Positions 34,690 through 46,389 of a stretch of DNA of 64,000 bases are shown here, piece by piece. The stretch covers positions 143,448,021-143,512,020 of the forward strand of contig OZ018329.1 in NCBI GenBank assembly GCA_963969495.1, read 5' to 3'. Below the pieces are notes generated by a model. The model saw nothing but the letters and a program-made list of their open reading frames with translations, was not told the DNA's origin and ran no database searches. Source of the DNA: Ceratothoa steindachneri. Its lineage: Eukaryota; Arthropoda; Malacostraca; Isopoda; Cymothoidae. Both the position numbers and the translations under genes were made by a program. How positions within the stretch are numbered: position 1 is the stretch's first letter; each line of letters begins with the position of its first letter.

Positions 34690-35190
34690 ATTTCTCTCTA
34701 TGTGTCTGCCTCTCTCTGTGGGTAGGGGTGCTGGTGGTTGGTGGGTAGGTGTACAAAGGGTTGTCACGTGCGGCGGTGCTGATTGTAGGGATAGCGGTGG
34801 TGCTGGTTATGGGCAGGGCGGTGGGGCTGGTTCGGTAGAGGTTCTGTTTTTTGCCATATGCGGCTTTTGCTGGCGTTGGGCAGGTGTAGTGGTGATGGTA
34901 TGCGGGCAGGGGCGGTAGTGATGGTTGGGTAGGGTTACTGTTGATTTTGTTTTTTCATATGCGGTTCTTGCTGATGGTGGACAGTGTGGAGGTACAGGGG
35001 GTTGGCACGGGCTTTTTTGCTTGTGGTTGTCAGGGGCATTGATGGTGTTGGGCACAGGCTGTTGTGCTTGTGGTGAGTAGGAGCAATGTTGTTGGTGGGC
35101 AGGGGTCGCAGTGGCGTTTATGCGCAGCAGCGCTGGTGATGGCGGCAGTAGGCACGCGCGGTGATGGTGGACAGGGGCAGTGGTATTATA
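34690..35190. repeat. G-rich, strand-asymmetric degenerate repeat
   Basis: Plus strand is rich in GGTGG, GGGCAGG and GGTGGTG and poor in C. Two longer related segments, TTCTGTTTTTTGCCATATGCGG near 34840 and TTTTGTTTTTTCATATGCGG near 34945, are about 105 bases apart, showing an old tandem duplication. The open frames on both strands (66-82 codons, Gly- or Pro/Thr-rich) are low complexity. Confidence 0.65.
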
Positions 35191-35199
35191 CCATTATAT

Positions 35200-37560
35200 T
35201 TGGTTTTAAATTCCCTTTCAACTCATATATTGCAACCTTCGTATTTTTAAAAGTTCATCTCTGAACTTTGCATAAATTTGATATTTGGGGATTTAATTTA
35301 AAAGCGGTCGATTTACCCATGTTTAAGAGAAAATAGCGGCGAAATTTCCCCCTAACCGATTCTATTCTTGGATGAGAGTTTTATTTCTTTGGCCAAAGTA
35401 AAAAATCCTGCCATATACTTGAATAGATCTTAAATTTATTAATTTTCATCATTTGTGCGATTAGGATATGACATAACCATAATTTGTTTCAAATATAAAA
35501 GACGTGTTCGTGTCTTCACTTCTTAGTGATAAAAAAGTGAAAGTTCTGAGATTAATAGCTAATTTTTAATGAATTTTTATTAAAAGGGGAAAAATAAAAA
35601 ATTAATTATCTACTTTTTCTATACAAGTCCCGTAGTTGGGCTCATTGGAATCCATAATTTCCTCAAGATTTCACAAACTCTTCAATCAAAAAGGGAAAAT
35701 CTGATTTCTCCACTGGGACCAAAATTGGAATAAGGAAAGTTAAAACTTTTCGCCGACTTTTCCATTGATTTCTAATTTGAGAAAAGAATCACAGTAAAGA
35801 GTCGCTACCAATCGGAATTGGACCTTAAATGATTTTGTCTTTTATAGAATGCGAGCTAAAGACAATGAAAGATAAAAGTGTAAAAGGATGCCAAAGTTAG
35901 GAGACCAATGTAAATTAGATGATAAAATCCAAGAGGTAAATAAGAGCTTAAGAATGATATTGTCTTTGAAGGAATTTAAGTGTCTTGCAGAAACTAAAAA
36001 AGGAAAATAATATACGTCTTCAGAGAATAGCGGCAAAATTAGATATAGATTTATAGAAAAAAAAGAAACGATACACGCAGAATTGAAAAAGAAAAAGTAG
36101 ATCTAAGATTTATGCTCTACTAAGAGAAAGGGGAATATAGTCACGTGAGGGGTCATGAGTGATAAATTTAAGAGAAAAAAGTGAAAAAAGAAAATAAAAA
36201 ACAATAGGAAGATGTAATAAAAAGATAATAACTAAGAAATAATAAACCCTAACAGGGACAGGTCAAGGATAATGAAACGGAAAAGGGAAATACTACCGAA
36301 AGAGAGAAGAGATGGAATATGCTTTAATCTGCTGGGCACTTTGACACCGAGGAAACAAACCATAATTAATACTGCAATTTTGTTGGGCGTGGACTTGGAA
36401 GGCTGTGAAATCTTATTTGATAACGTCTATCCTGGTTCAGATAGGTGGAAAATAGGATTCCTTTTAGAAGGAGGGGGAACGAATTCCCTTTTCATACGGA
36501 TATCGAAAATCTTCGCACGAGTATTTTTTATTATTATTTCATAAGCTCTCCTATTTGGGAAATAAATATCGCTATTTTATTTATGCGTCATTAATGGTCA
36601 AGGGACGCCTTTAATGAACAAATGTTTTAATTAGTATTTAGTCCCATTTTCATAGCCACTATAACTTTTATTTTATACTTGAATGACAAAATATTTCATT
36701 ATATTTCCCTAAATCTGTATTGAGATAAAATATGTTATTGAAAGTTTGATAATTATAAATACCAATCTTTTGTAAAAGTAAAATAAACAAAGGAAATTAA
36801 TTGATACTGAGACCAGATATTATGAAAACCCTGTTTGGCAAAGTAAGTTTGGAAAAAACTTTGCCAAGAAAAGTTGTATCAATAAAATATGTGTCAGACT
36901 CTTTGAAAAATATGAAATAACTTGAAATGAAGAAACCGTTGAAACAGTGTTAAAAAAAGTAATGCGAAGTCACAGAAGTAATGAAGCTAAATAAAAGGTT
37001 TAGCATTGCTCCAGATTTAGAATCAAATTATTTCTTTTAGTAAACGGTTGACTTACCTTTGTGCAGAGAATAAATGAAAAGAATTTATTGGTTATAATTA
37101 GGCCAAGGAGGACAATATTTGAGAAGTTTCCTAAAAGATATGAGTCCAGAGGCTCCTTAAGTAGAAAAAAGAATTACGCCATGGCACGTGCCTTGTAGAA
37201 AGCAATTAGTTTACCTCAATCTAGCACAGAAAAGACCAGGTTTGAACTCATTTTATACACATTAAATAATTAACAATATTAAAACTTAGATATTATTTAT
37301 GACCACTTAATTTTAATTTTTCCTACGAAGGAAAATAGAACTTAAATACTGAAAAATTCCCACTCGCTTAATGGTCACATCCTAGAACGGACGAAAACTC
37401 GAGTCTTCCCTAGAAAAGGGTGATCTACACTTCTGTATTCTCTTCAGAAAAAAAAGTGGACGAGGAATTATACCCTTTAGCTATTTGATTTTATTCTCCC
37501 AAGCTTTCTTAATTTAATTTCAAGTCTTTTGAGGTGGAATACAATTTAAATAATTCGGAT
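35200..37560. other. AT-rich stretch, one unrecognised 90-codon frame
   Basis: An open frame at 36272-36544 (plus) begins with a basic stretch MKRKREILPKERRDG and ends hydrophobic. I do not recognise it, and it may be chance. The rest has no support for a gene. Confidence 0.3.
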
Positions 37561-37582
37561 ATCTATAGAAGGGGCGATACAC

Positions 37583-38035
37583 TTGAGTTTTACCCATAAA
37601 TCTCTAAAAAAACTATTTGTTATCCTGGCACCAAATTTATTTCATATTTATCCTAACTTACTCAGAGCTGGTACCTATCCGTTTTTGAAGAGGTTGGGCA
37701 ATATTACTGATATTACAAAAGGCTCGCACTCCATCCCTCTCTCGGTGTACAGACTCAAATTTTTCCAAATTTTGTTAAAAACATTGTCTACCAACTTATC
37801 GTTTAATCGTATCTTTGATAATTTACTTGACATGGGATTTGTAAAAGCTATTGGATTTGCTGATAAAATAAGCTTTCTAACCGAGAACTTGCAGTCGATA
37901 CTTCATCGCAGTCATGAGGTTAGGTTTGTATCATTAGACTTCCACCCGCTTTTGATCATGTAAACCATAAAGGTCTTCTTTACATTCTAAATAATATGCA
38001 TAAAAGGTTATAATTTCCTATATTTCAAGTATACC
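37583..38035 (+). pseudogene. LINE reverse transcriptase fragment
   Basis: A 126-codon open frame shows RLGNITDITKGSHSIPLSVY then RLKFFQILLKTLS and EVRFVSLDF, matching the finger and palm A motif of non-LTR RTs (..N+T.I.KG..S.P.S.YR.IS..P.LSK, ..+V.LDFS.AFD.V.H). After a one-base shift near 37950 the sequence continues AFDHVNHKGLLYILNN, completing motif A with its Asp. The rest of the palm (YADD) is missing, as another element begins near 38130. Probably an RTE/Rex1- or Jockey-related clade; not resolved. Confidence 0.65.
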
Positions 38036-38129
38036 TGCTAAATATATAGCATTGCTTGCATCCCACCATACCTAAAATTACGACAAATGTGTGTATAACA
38101 GATGAAGTTCACTATATACATACAATAGG

Positions 38130-38570
38130 GCCAGCTACATATGCTGGCCCGCACCGGTTGCCTCCGGCGAAAGACAAAGATGCGAACGAGTTCTAACGGA
38201 TAGAGAAGGAAGGCATAATTAGAATGCCGCGATATTTCTGGTCATCTCCATTACGTATATTTTCTAAGATAGGTCCTTTAGGCCAGTGTGGGATTTCCAT
38301 GCCATAAATAGTCACTAAGGCTGATAACTCTCCAATTCCTCTCATCTCAGATGTAACGGCTCTAATCGCAGGTGCAAAAGTGTTTTTTTTAACTCGATGT
38401 AGTTAAAAGCCTTCGATCGAATTCCAATGGAATCTTCGTATTCCATATCTGTACATGCCACTTGGTTTGAGTTCGTTTTCAAATATATTCATGTCTTCTA
38501 AACAAAGTCGTTGGAGATCTTCCATTAGTTTCCGCTTTTATAAAGAACATATTGATCTAACCCGAAGCAC
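38130..38570 (+). pseudogene. Gypsy reverse transcriptase fragment
   Basis: One frame reads TYAGPHRLPPAKDKDANEF, stop, RIEKEGIIRMPRYFWSSPLR, the beginning of a Gypsy RT. A shifted frame gives DNSPIPLISDVTALIAGAK followed by LDVVKAFDRIPM (38390-38430), which is the palm motif (F.K+DL..A+.QIP). After this the sequence is unrecognisable. It abuts the LINE fragment on its left; the order of insertion cannot be told. Confidence 0.6.
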
Positions 38571-38699
38571 AAAACTCACCTGTGTAAAAGAACAACCTCT
38601 GACCTCCTTCCAAATTTATCGGACACCACGTGCTATGGTATCCCACTATGAACGATATCATTTCCTGTTGAAATATTCTCGAATTTTCGAGTCCTAGTC

Positions 38700-39290
38700 A
38701 AGTTTGGAAAACATTTTCTAATACCCCGAACTAATCCCTAGGCCCCCCATTCCAGTGACGAGGTGAGAAAGAACCGCGCTGTCTCGCACCTCGCTGCTAA
38801 ATGATGAATCGACTCCGCCTCCGGATTAAGATGTCGGGAGTGGGTGACTCCTTTCTCCCAACTCTTCCTTTCCCTCCAGATTCAAGCATACAAATACTCG
38901 GGTTATTCTGTAGTTCGAAGAGTCCAGTGTGTGTAAAATTATAATTACCATTTGTGAAATCGATGCGTGTGCTCTCTCTGACACAATTAAAACGAAGCTT
39001 ATATCGAATATTAACAAATGCTTAGTCATTTAACTAACAAACTCGATAATTTACCCAAAAAGAAAATCCAAGCATTTATTTTTAAAAAATTTACGAACAT
39101 TATTTTAGACAAAATATCTAAGCTTGTTAAAAGGACCAAAAATTATAAAGTTTTAATAGTCATCCGACATGAACTCTAATTAAAAAAAGATAAAATAGCT
39201 AGCTAGCATTTTCTATACCTGAGAACTCGAGTAATTAAAAAAAATAAAAGAAAGAAAAATGAAACTTTAGACAATTTCTTTCAGGCAAAA
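38700..39290. other. No recognised gene
   Basis: Short open frames only. Confidence 0.4.
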
Positions 39291-39299
39291 AATCCCAAT

Positions 39300-39740
39300 T
39301 ATATGTCATTTAGAAAGCGAAGCAGAAGAAAGAAGAATACAGATGTAAAGAGAACAGGCGAAAGCGGAAAGAGAAGCTGAAGAAAAAAAAATACAGATAA
39401 AAGGAAAAGCAGAATAAAGAAGAATACTGATGAAAGTATAAGCTAAAGAAAGAAGAATATAGATAAAAATAGAAGCAAAAGGAAGAAGAATATAGTTGGA
39501 AAGAAATCAGGCGCAAGCGGAAAGAGAAGCCAAAGAAAGAATAATATAGATAAAAGAGAAGCAGAATAAAGAAGAATACTAATGGAAGGAGAAGTAGAAG
39601 AAAGAAGAATACAGATAAAAAGAGAAGCAGAAGAAAGAGAATACAGTTGGAAAGAGAACAGGCGCAAGCGGAAACAGAAGAGAGAAAACGAATACTCACA
39701 CAAGAAAGGGCATTGGGCAAGGACCAGGTGGAAATCAAGG
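39300..39740 (+). pseudogene. Gypsy gag coiled-coil remnant
   Basis: The plus strand repeats a pattern encoding ERRIQIKREAEERE-like charged heptads (purine-rich GAAGAAAGAAGAATACAGAT repeats, about 60-base spacing). This resembles the gag coiled coil at 11260-11440 (minus). The long minus-strand open frames (171 codons, Ser/Phe/Leu-rich, 39310-39825) are the complement of this purine-rich repeat and not genes. Confidence 0.5.
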
Positions 39741-40003
39741 CCGTTATATCCTGGCCTAAAGCTACGCAAGTACCCCAGACGAAACACCAGGAAAATATTA
39801 TGACTATGGATGAAGAAAGAACCATGAGAGCGTTATACCCATGTGAACCTCTTCAGGCGGTTAAAATGCTTTTTGTTGAGTTGGATAACGAGTATTCCCT
39901 ACTCTTATTAGACTTCCCTCAGGACGACCCGTCAACTGAGTTAGATTTAAACTCCCTCCTTGGCTCGCTCATAGATTCACTAGTGTCAGCTCGAGTGATA
40001 TAA
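39740..40003 (+). other. Open end of gag-like frame, unrecognised
   Basis: The 118-codon frame 39647-40003 continues past the coiled coil with LQAVKMLFVELDNEYSLLLL then DFPQDDPSTELDLNSLLGSL. I cannot assign this part. It stops about 13 bases before the RNase H remnant, so a deletion of pol sequence lies near here. Confidence 0.35.
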
Positions 40004-40011
40004 AAATTAGG

Positions 40012-40375
40012 TTCACCCCCTATCCTTCGACTACACAATCCCAAAAAGAAGTTTGGAATCCGCACCGATAACGGTGGTGAAGGAATCGGTTGTGTCCTGG
40101 TACAAAATAAAGACGATGATACCCCTTTTACCATAGCTAATGCAACTATAGAACAGGCAGCGCTAGCGGTAATTTGAGGAATAAATAAATTCAATTTCTA
40201 TCTAAAAGTTAGTGAGTTTAACAGGGAATTGATTTACTGGTCTCGGTCATATTCGAGTAACCGCAAAAGCCAGAACGGCAGACTCATGCGATGGAGTCTA
40301 TCGTTCATGGAGTATCCATTTAATATAAACTATATAAAAGACTCCGATAGTTATATAGCAGATAACTCCAACATA
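40012..40375 (+). pseudogene. Gypsy RNase H fragment
   Basis: The frame reads PILRLHNPKKKFGIRTDNGG then EGIGCVLVQNKDDDTPFTIA, IEQAALAVI, stop, GINKFNFYLKVSEF, and NGRLMRWSLSFMEYPFNINY then IKDSDSYIADN. It has the first catalytic Asp (RTDN), the Glu (IEQAAL) and the last Asp (IADN) of the RNase H domain; the usual TDH block is changed to IYW. One stop lies in the middle. Integrase does not follow. With the gag remnant before it, this is an internally deleted Gypsy copy. Confidence 0.75.
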
Positions 40376-40379
40376 AACT

Positions 40380-41980
40380 ATATAAAAGGCCTTAGATAAT
40401 TATAGAGCCAAAAATTTAAGCCGAAACTGCACAGAGGGCTAATTAAACTCCTTTTTGTCTTAAGACCAATTTTTTTTGGTGTAAATATTAATGTGTTAAG
40501 CTTTATTTGTATACGGAAATAACTGCCTAAGAACGGACTAATAGTCAGTGACTTTTTCTTGTTCTCTGTTGTAATCGATGTTTTTTGGAGGGGTTCAATT
40601 GAAGTGTGTGCTCCGGACTGCTTGGCATTACGAGGCAAGGTTAAAGTCCTCCGTTCACTTATGTATGTACGTGCGCTTGTGTGCGTACGATGTCAATCAG
40701 CTTTAGTTTAGTAAGATGGTTGACCACTTTATTTTATTTTCACGGTAACAGTCGGACATGGAATTGCATTCCAAGCCATGAGGTTTTATTTTGGGAAAGG
40801 GTTGCACTTCCCGTAGACAAAGGAGGGTAAGATAGCCTTTAGAATAAAAATCTATGACAGGCTCACTGTCCTCTTCTATTGTTTAGGTATATTATTACCA
40901 AATAGACGAAATTTCACTTTCTCCGATGTAAACCAGAAGAGCGATTGGTCACAATGGGGAAAACTGATGCCCTAGGAGAGAGGCTTAAATGTGGGCACTC
41001 ATCTCCCCTCCCATCCCCACAGGGGATAATCGACGTATATATAGTTAGATCTGAAGAAATGAAATGAGAATCCAGGGACCAATAGAGAGAAGAAGAGCAG
41101 TCCCTGATTAAAACAGGAAATCAAGAAGAAGTGGAACCGAGCAGGAGTTTTCTTCCCAAGGCTGTCCCTCTGCTCACATCGAAGATTAAACCATCGGTAT
41201 AGAGAATCACTCTCATACCAATCTCGTTCAGAGAAACCACCTATCTCAGAGGAATACAAAGTTAAGTTCCACTCGAGATTCACCTCTTGGTCAACTCTCT
41301 TCATCCTGAAGCCCGCAAGTGTAACCCAAGGATTGAAATAATCGTACATCCACAATTCCCTCGCTTATATCTCCAAGTCAAGAAGCATCGCCCCACGCTC
41401 CCCACTTACCTCGAGGTCAGCTGTTATTCCCGAATAACCTCCACCAACGTATCCTTCGGGCAACGAGATGGAAAGCTGTGTGTCTGAGTCAGCGTCATGC
41501 CTCTAATCATCGTATCAACGAGGTTTTTGTTCAAGGTCATCCCACGTATGACTTTCTCTTAGTTAAAGGTATTAGATTCCCACTTATTTATGTTCGTTAT
41601 TTATCACTCAGTACTAAGGGGAATTTTTGCGTTAACTATAGCGTAGTACTCATTGGTAGTATCAAAGGTTTAATATTTCTTTTTTATGTAAGTAAAAGAA
41701 TATTTTTTACCCAAGTTGTTTAATTAAATCCTCGGAACGCTACATATGGCAATAGATATATAAATTACGAATCAACCCTGGTTAAAAAAAACAAAATAAA
41801 AAAAAAACGTATAGCACTCTTAAAGAAAAAAGGAACAGAGTTATTTATGTACGGAGCAAACGCACATACATACTCGGCCGTAGACCATGACAAACCTTTT
41901 TCGTTTTTATCACAAAGTAAGCCCTTTGAAGGTTCAAATATAGTATATCCGTAATTCTTGCTGGCAGACATCTTCGAAAT
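40380..41980. other. No recognised gene; possible LTR-like block at 40920-41480
   Basis: The block 40920-41480 is GC-richer with a TATATATAG near 41036 and a 118-codon minus frame (40999-41355) without known motifs. It may be an LTR of the Gypsy remnant upstream, but no partner copy was found in the window. Confidence 0.25.
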
Positions 41981-41983
41981 TTT

Positions 41984-42142
41984 TTGATTCTAACAATTAA
42001 TTTATCCATAATTCGCGCTCTCAATCACTCTTGAAATCACTTGATTCTAACAATGATTAATTTACTCGAAAATCGCGCTCTCTTGCACACTCTAAATCTC
42101 CTGATTCTAACAATGATGAAGTTATACTAATTCCCGCTTTCA
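41984..42142. repeat. 57-60 bp tandem repeat, about three units
   Basis: Units start with TTGATTCTAACAAT at 41984, 42041 and (CTGATTCTAACAAT) 42101, each followed by an AATCGCGCTCTC-like core. The third unit is diverged at its end. Confidence 0.75.
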
Positions 42143-42714
42143 TTAAGATTATTTTCCCATAGCATATGACGCGAATTGTCTTTACATATCCAAGGAACTG
42201 ATTGTAGAATTTCATAATAAATCTATGATTTACGTTTATCCTATGATTAAATAAATATATGACCTATGTAAAAAGTTTGTTTCTAAGACCCCATTATAAA
42301 AAATAATGGATATATAATTTTCTCCGAATGGTAGTCTGCTCATAGCTAATAAAGAGTGTGTAACTAGAAATATCATTTAGGCTCAATTATTAGCAACCAA
42401 CAATAATTCTGATATATGAATTATTTACTAAATATTGTTATAGGACCTGTTACCCTTTAAACAATCTAAATTATAAGTAAAGGCTTTCCTTAAATTTAAA
42501 TTCTAACCCATTGTTTTATGATAGACAGTATCTGGATCTATCAGCTTAGATCCTTCATAACTAAAACAACGATACTGCAAGTGTCTCCATGATTCCTTTC
42601 CGTAGTCCCCTAAACACAGATAACCTCGTATCTTAGAGGAGAGTCTTAATTTTATTTTTAAAAACCTGACCTAATCGCTCTTTTTGGAGTTACGTTGTGA
42701 CACTATGATTTAGT

Positions 42715-42860
42715 TCCTTTTAAAATAAATTTGGAACCAGGTGCCGAACATATATCCAGTTGGCCATATCGTATTCCCCAATCATAATTAGAAATCGTAC
42801 TAGAAAAATATGCTGGAAAATGGAATTATTCATCTCTCATTCAGTTCTTGGTCAGCCTTT
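42715..42860 (+). pseudogene. Possible Gypsy RT N-terminal remnant
   Basis: A frame reads PFKINLEPGAEHISSWPYRI then PQS, stop, LEIVLEKYAGKWNYSS, which resembles the start of some Gypsy RTs (..I.L.PGA.P+..RPYRIP....E.V...+..M...GII..S). No further RT motifs follow. Short and uncertain. Confidence 0.35.
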
Positions 42861-42965
42861 ATGCATAGAAAAGGGAGCTACTATGTTTTATCCGTTGATC
42901 GAAAATAGATAAAATATTGAATTGTTGTCTTTACTTAGGCAATTAAGTCAAACGAGGAAACTTTT

Positions 42966-43247
42966 ATGGGGTGCATCTATCTTGAAATGGCCTCTGTTTT
43001 TGCGACGAAGAAAGACTCATTTTATGGAATGACAATATATATTCAGCTTAATGAGGTCTTCTTAAGTTTCGTTTCATCTAAATTCTACAGGATGAAAAAA
43101 CTCATTTTACAGAGGATAACTAAGCGCGGAGTTTGTCATCTGTGTCAGAAACTCAACATGAAATGCAAAATGAATGAAAATGATGTGGGAATGTATTGTA
43201 ATATCATGTACAAACAAATGGTTTGTATATTATTCAAATCAAATTAG
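42966..43247 (+). CDS. Unrecognised 93-codon open frame, Cys-containing
   Basis: The frame has a C-terminal Cys pattern (GVCHLCQKLNMKC, then MYCNIMYKQMVC). I do not recognise the protein. It may be a degenerate zinc-binding remnant of a transposon or a chance frame. No promoter, splice or neighbour evidence supports a gene. Confidence 0.15.
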   Translation: MGCIYLEMASVFATKKDSFYGMTIYIQLNEVFLSFVSSKFYRMKKLILQRITKRGVCHLCQKLNMKCKMNENDVGMYCNIMYKQMVCILFKSN

Positions 43248-43259
43248 AATAATATTAAT

Positions 43260-44740
43260 GAGGTTTTTAGTTAATTAGTGATCAAATAGTTTATTATCTG
43301 CCCAGCAATGATTATTTTTTGAGTATGGTGTAGCACTAACAAGCAAATGGCGAGTTATTCAAGTGTTTTCAATTCAAAATTATCTCCAATCCAAATACAC
43401 TACAGCTATACATACCTAGTTGAATAATATCTGTAACCAGATGTTTAAAGGTAATGTCACTCACATTATCATTGTTCCAAATCTCACTTGATGGCCAATT
43501 CAAGAGGCTAAACATTGCAGAAAAATCAAGTGAACCTATTGTTTCCTGTTTTGAAAAATGTATTTTTCTCATATCCAACTCAAAAGTCAAAAACATTATT
43601 AATAATAATAAGGAAGAACTGTTCACGTGAGTTTGGGTGTAAATTGAATATTAACAGGTATTATAATTTATTTTCTGATAAAATTTTAGAAAAAAGAATA
43701 CAATTTGAATTCCCTTGTAGTCATGGAATAATTACGTAACCTGAATAATTCTCACAATTCTGCTGTAAAACGGAAAGAGTTTTCCACAAATGAATTTTAA
43801 TGATCTTGCTGCCATTTTATCGCTTTAATTTGAAATAAGGGGTCAAGGTGCTAGAGAATCCACCACTGAGGGATAATTTAGTTTAAACCTAGTTCTACAT
43901 TTTTGGAAATGTTCTAACGACCGCTTTTTATATTAAGTATCATTGATGACCCTCCCGTTTAGGGAGATGTCGAGGAATTGTCTCCCCACTTTTGTCGGAG
44001 AATTATTTTTCAACTGTTGGCCATTCAACATTTGCTCCGATAAAATACCTCTTTGTCAAAGTATATATTTACTTACTGACTTTTAGCGAGCCAGTCTAAC
44101 ACCACTAAAGAAGGGAAATAATTCCTCTATTGGCTGAATGGACTCCAGATTCGTCTAAAGGAGTCTAATTACTGAATTAGGAGAGTACCACAGCGTTTAA
44201 TCAGTTTTAAAGAAAGAGCCGGTCAGCACGTAAGGATCCTGTAAAACACAAAGAATCATCCAAAATATATGTCTTTTAATTTACCCATTAACCCAAATAT
44301 TTATATTTACAAGAAATTCTCGCAGGTTAACATCGTTCACACGATTCGAATATTGGCCTATTTCTGACGAAAGCTCTGATCAAAACATAGTAGGCTTCAT
44401 GTAAACAAACCAATTGCCAGATAGCTAATTTCTAGAAGCCTCTAAGTTACAAAGTTAAACCACCATTTACTCTCCCTAAACTAACTAAAATATTACAGAA
44501 GAGATGAAATACTATTTCTTCCTTAGTTAGCTTGGGACAGCTTTAAAAATCCTATTTAACCTAAGCAAATATATATAGTCATTCGGAGTTACATGACCTT
44601 GATTGGACCAGGGGTTCATGAATAATGCTATACTATATTTTTCAGCGATTTTTCAGGAGACTCTAGATTTCAGGATGAAGGGGTGTTGGAAGGGGCCTCT
44701 CCTTTTAATTATGCTTGATCATCTTGCTTATTTAATTGAA
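43260..44740. other. No recognised gene
   Basis: Short, unremarkable open frames on both strands. Confidence 0.4.
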
Positions 44741-45110
44741 TATTCTCTTTTATCGTAATCTATTTAATTCTGAAATTCCTTTATCTTTAAGTTGGCCCTT
44801 CAAACATTGTCTTCGATTTTTATCTTGACTTAATATTCTTGTTGGCTGGGTTAGTTCTTCTAGATAGGTTAATCCTTGAAGCGTTTTTTTTCCGTTTTCC
44901 TTGACTTCCGTTTTCCTTGACCTCCGTTTTCTCTTGGGCCGATTTCTTGGTACTTCTTGATTAGTTAGTCCTTGAAGCGTTTTCCTCGATTTCCGTTTTC
45001 TTTCTCGAGATTTCTTCATAAAAGGTTGTGGACTTTGACTTTCGAACGCGGTACCTCTTGATTTAAACTTCAGTCACCCTACCCATTACGCCACAGGTTA
45101 GTCCGTCTTG
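44740..45110 (-). mobile_element. Candidate tRNA-derived SINE
   Basis: On the minus strand near 45095 the sequence TGGCGTAATGGG matches the RNA polymerase III A box (TRGYNNARNNG). About 47 bases downstream of its start, GTTCGAAAGTC is one mismatch from the B box (GTTCGANNC). Between them lies an anticodon-arm-like GACTGAAGTTTAAATCAAGAG. A tRNA cloverleaf is not complete, so this is not an intact tRNA gene. The following ~290 bases contain a 90-codon Lys/Arg-rich minus-strand frame with a repeated KTLQGLT; probably the SINE body. Confidence 0.4.
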
Positions 45111-45114
45111 AGTT

Positions 45115-46290
45115 GGTAATTTAATAGGCTATTTATATTATCGATTTGGAAGGAATTTTTCTGTGAAACATCTTCGCACCCCTACAAGGGAAATTCAAGT
45201 GTCCCATTATAACGTTGAAGGGACGGATGAGGGGTTTGTCACGGTGACAGTAGAAACCGATGTCGATCTCTTCTTATGATTTTACCGACCCAGTTATAAG
45301 TTTAAAAGACTACCTTAGACTTTTCGTCTTATAAGGCCTTGCTGTGATTACTTTATCTCGAACAAGGGTAAGGCATTTGTTGGAGAGAGTAGTTGTACTC
45401 TCTGGCTCAGGAGTACTCTTCTTTTTAGCTTTCGAGTTCTTCTTGTGCCCTCGTCTACTTCGCAGAGTTAGCAAACTGGGTTTTGGTATATGGGGTGATC
45501 ATGAAAGTAATTAAAGGGAACTTACTTGGGAATGAATTCTTCTTCATTCAAAATTAATGATATATCGACTTAAGAGTCCCTCAAGTGTGAGCTGATAACT
45601 TCTTTTATCCTGCTCCCAAAATTCCTGTTTGGCACTTAGGAATTTGGATCAATCCAGGTCTCTTGCTAATTCTGCGAAAGATAAATCCGTATGGCACCGA
45701 TACGAAGACGAGACGAACTTCTAAATCTTAGTATTCGAGTCCGGATCAGGGCGAGAGACTGAACACAAAAATCTAGTCCTCTATCACCTCTAACAGAATA
45801 ATCTGTTTCTTTCCTTATGGGGCTCATCTATGGCCCTGGACCTCCCTAATTAAGAAAATGGGGTAATGACAGTAAGGGGAGCGCGAGGGAAAGGCGGAGT
45901 GACACCAGGGAGCCCTGGTCTGCTTCTCAAGAAGAGGCACCGACAACCCTCCCACTATTTATCCTCTGTGGTCTTTTATTCTTACGCCACTCTTTGGCGC
46001 TCAAACCAGGGACCTCCTGACCTCGTAGGTAATCGGATCCTTTGAGTTCGGTGATTAACTGGAAAGTTTGCCTAGCGAGTTGTTCAAACCATCAGCTAGA
46101 TGGATATCTTCCTCAATTTCCCCTGGGGCCAGTTTCTTATTAGGGCTATCTAATGGCCTTTTGCGGCTTCCTTGGGACGCGCAGATCGAGTCGACTACCA
46201 ACCGGGCATGGAGATCAGAGCCATTTGGCGGTTTGACTCTTCCCACGCACGTTAATTTCTTGTTCTTTTCTCTTGCTCTCCTTTAAGACG
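45115..46290. other. GC-richer block, unrecognised transposon-like sequence
   Basis: Both strands have short frames; the minus frame 46055-46246 (63 codons) is open but unrecognised. At 45995-46040 (minus) a tRNA-like half, GAGGTCAGGAGGTCCCTGG then TTTGAGCGCC, resembles a B-box region. The block ends abruptly at the (TA)n tract. Its class is unknown. Confidence 0.25.
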
Positions 46291-46296
46291 GATTTT

Positions 46297-46300
<4 letters not shown>

Positions 46301-46382
<82 letters not shown>
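46301..46382. repeat. (TA)n microsatellite
   Basis: About 41 uninterrupted AT units. Confidence 0.95.
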
Positions 46383-46386
<4 letters not shown>

Positions 46387-46389
46387 GCT

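Noticed and set aside
34700..35055. Gly-rich or Pro/Thr-rich protein
   Set aside because: Low-complexity G-rich repeat on one strand explains both frames.
39310..39825. Minus-strand 171-codon open frame rich in Phe, Ser and Leu, resembling a membrane protein
   Set aside because: It is the complement of a purine-rich repeat that encodes a gag-like coiled coil on the plus strand; the hydrophobic pattern is a by-product.
45036..45106. Intact tRNA gene on the minus strand
   Set aside because: A and B boxes are present, but acceptor and T stems do not pair properly, so a SINE-type remnant is more likely.
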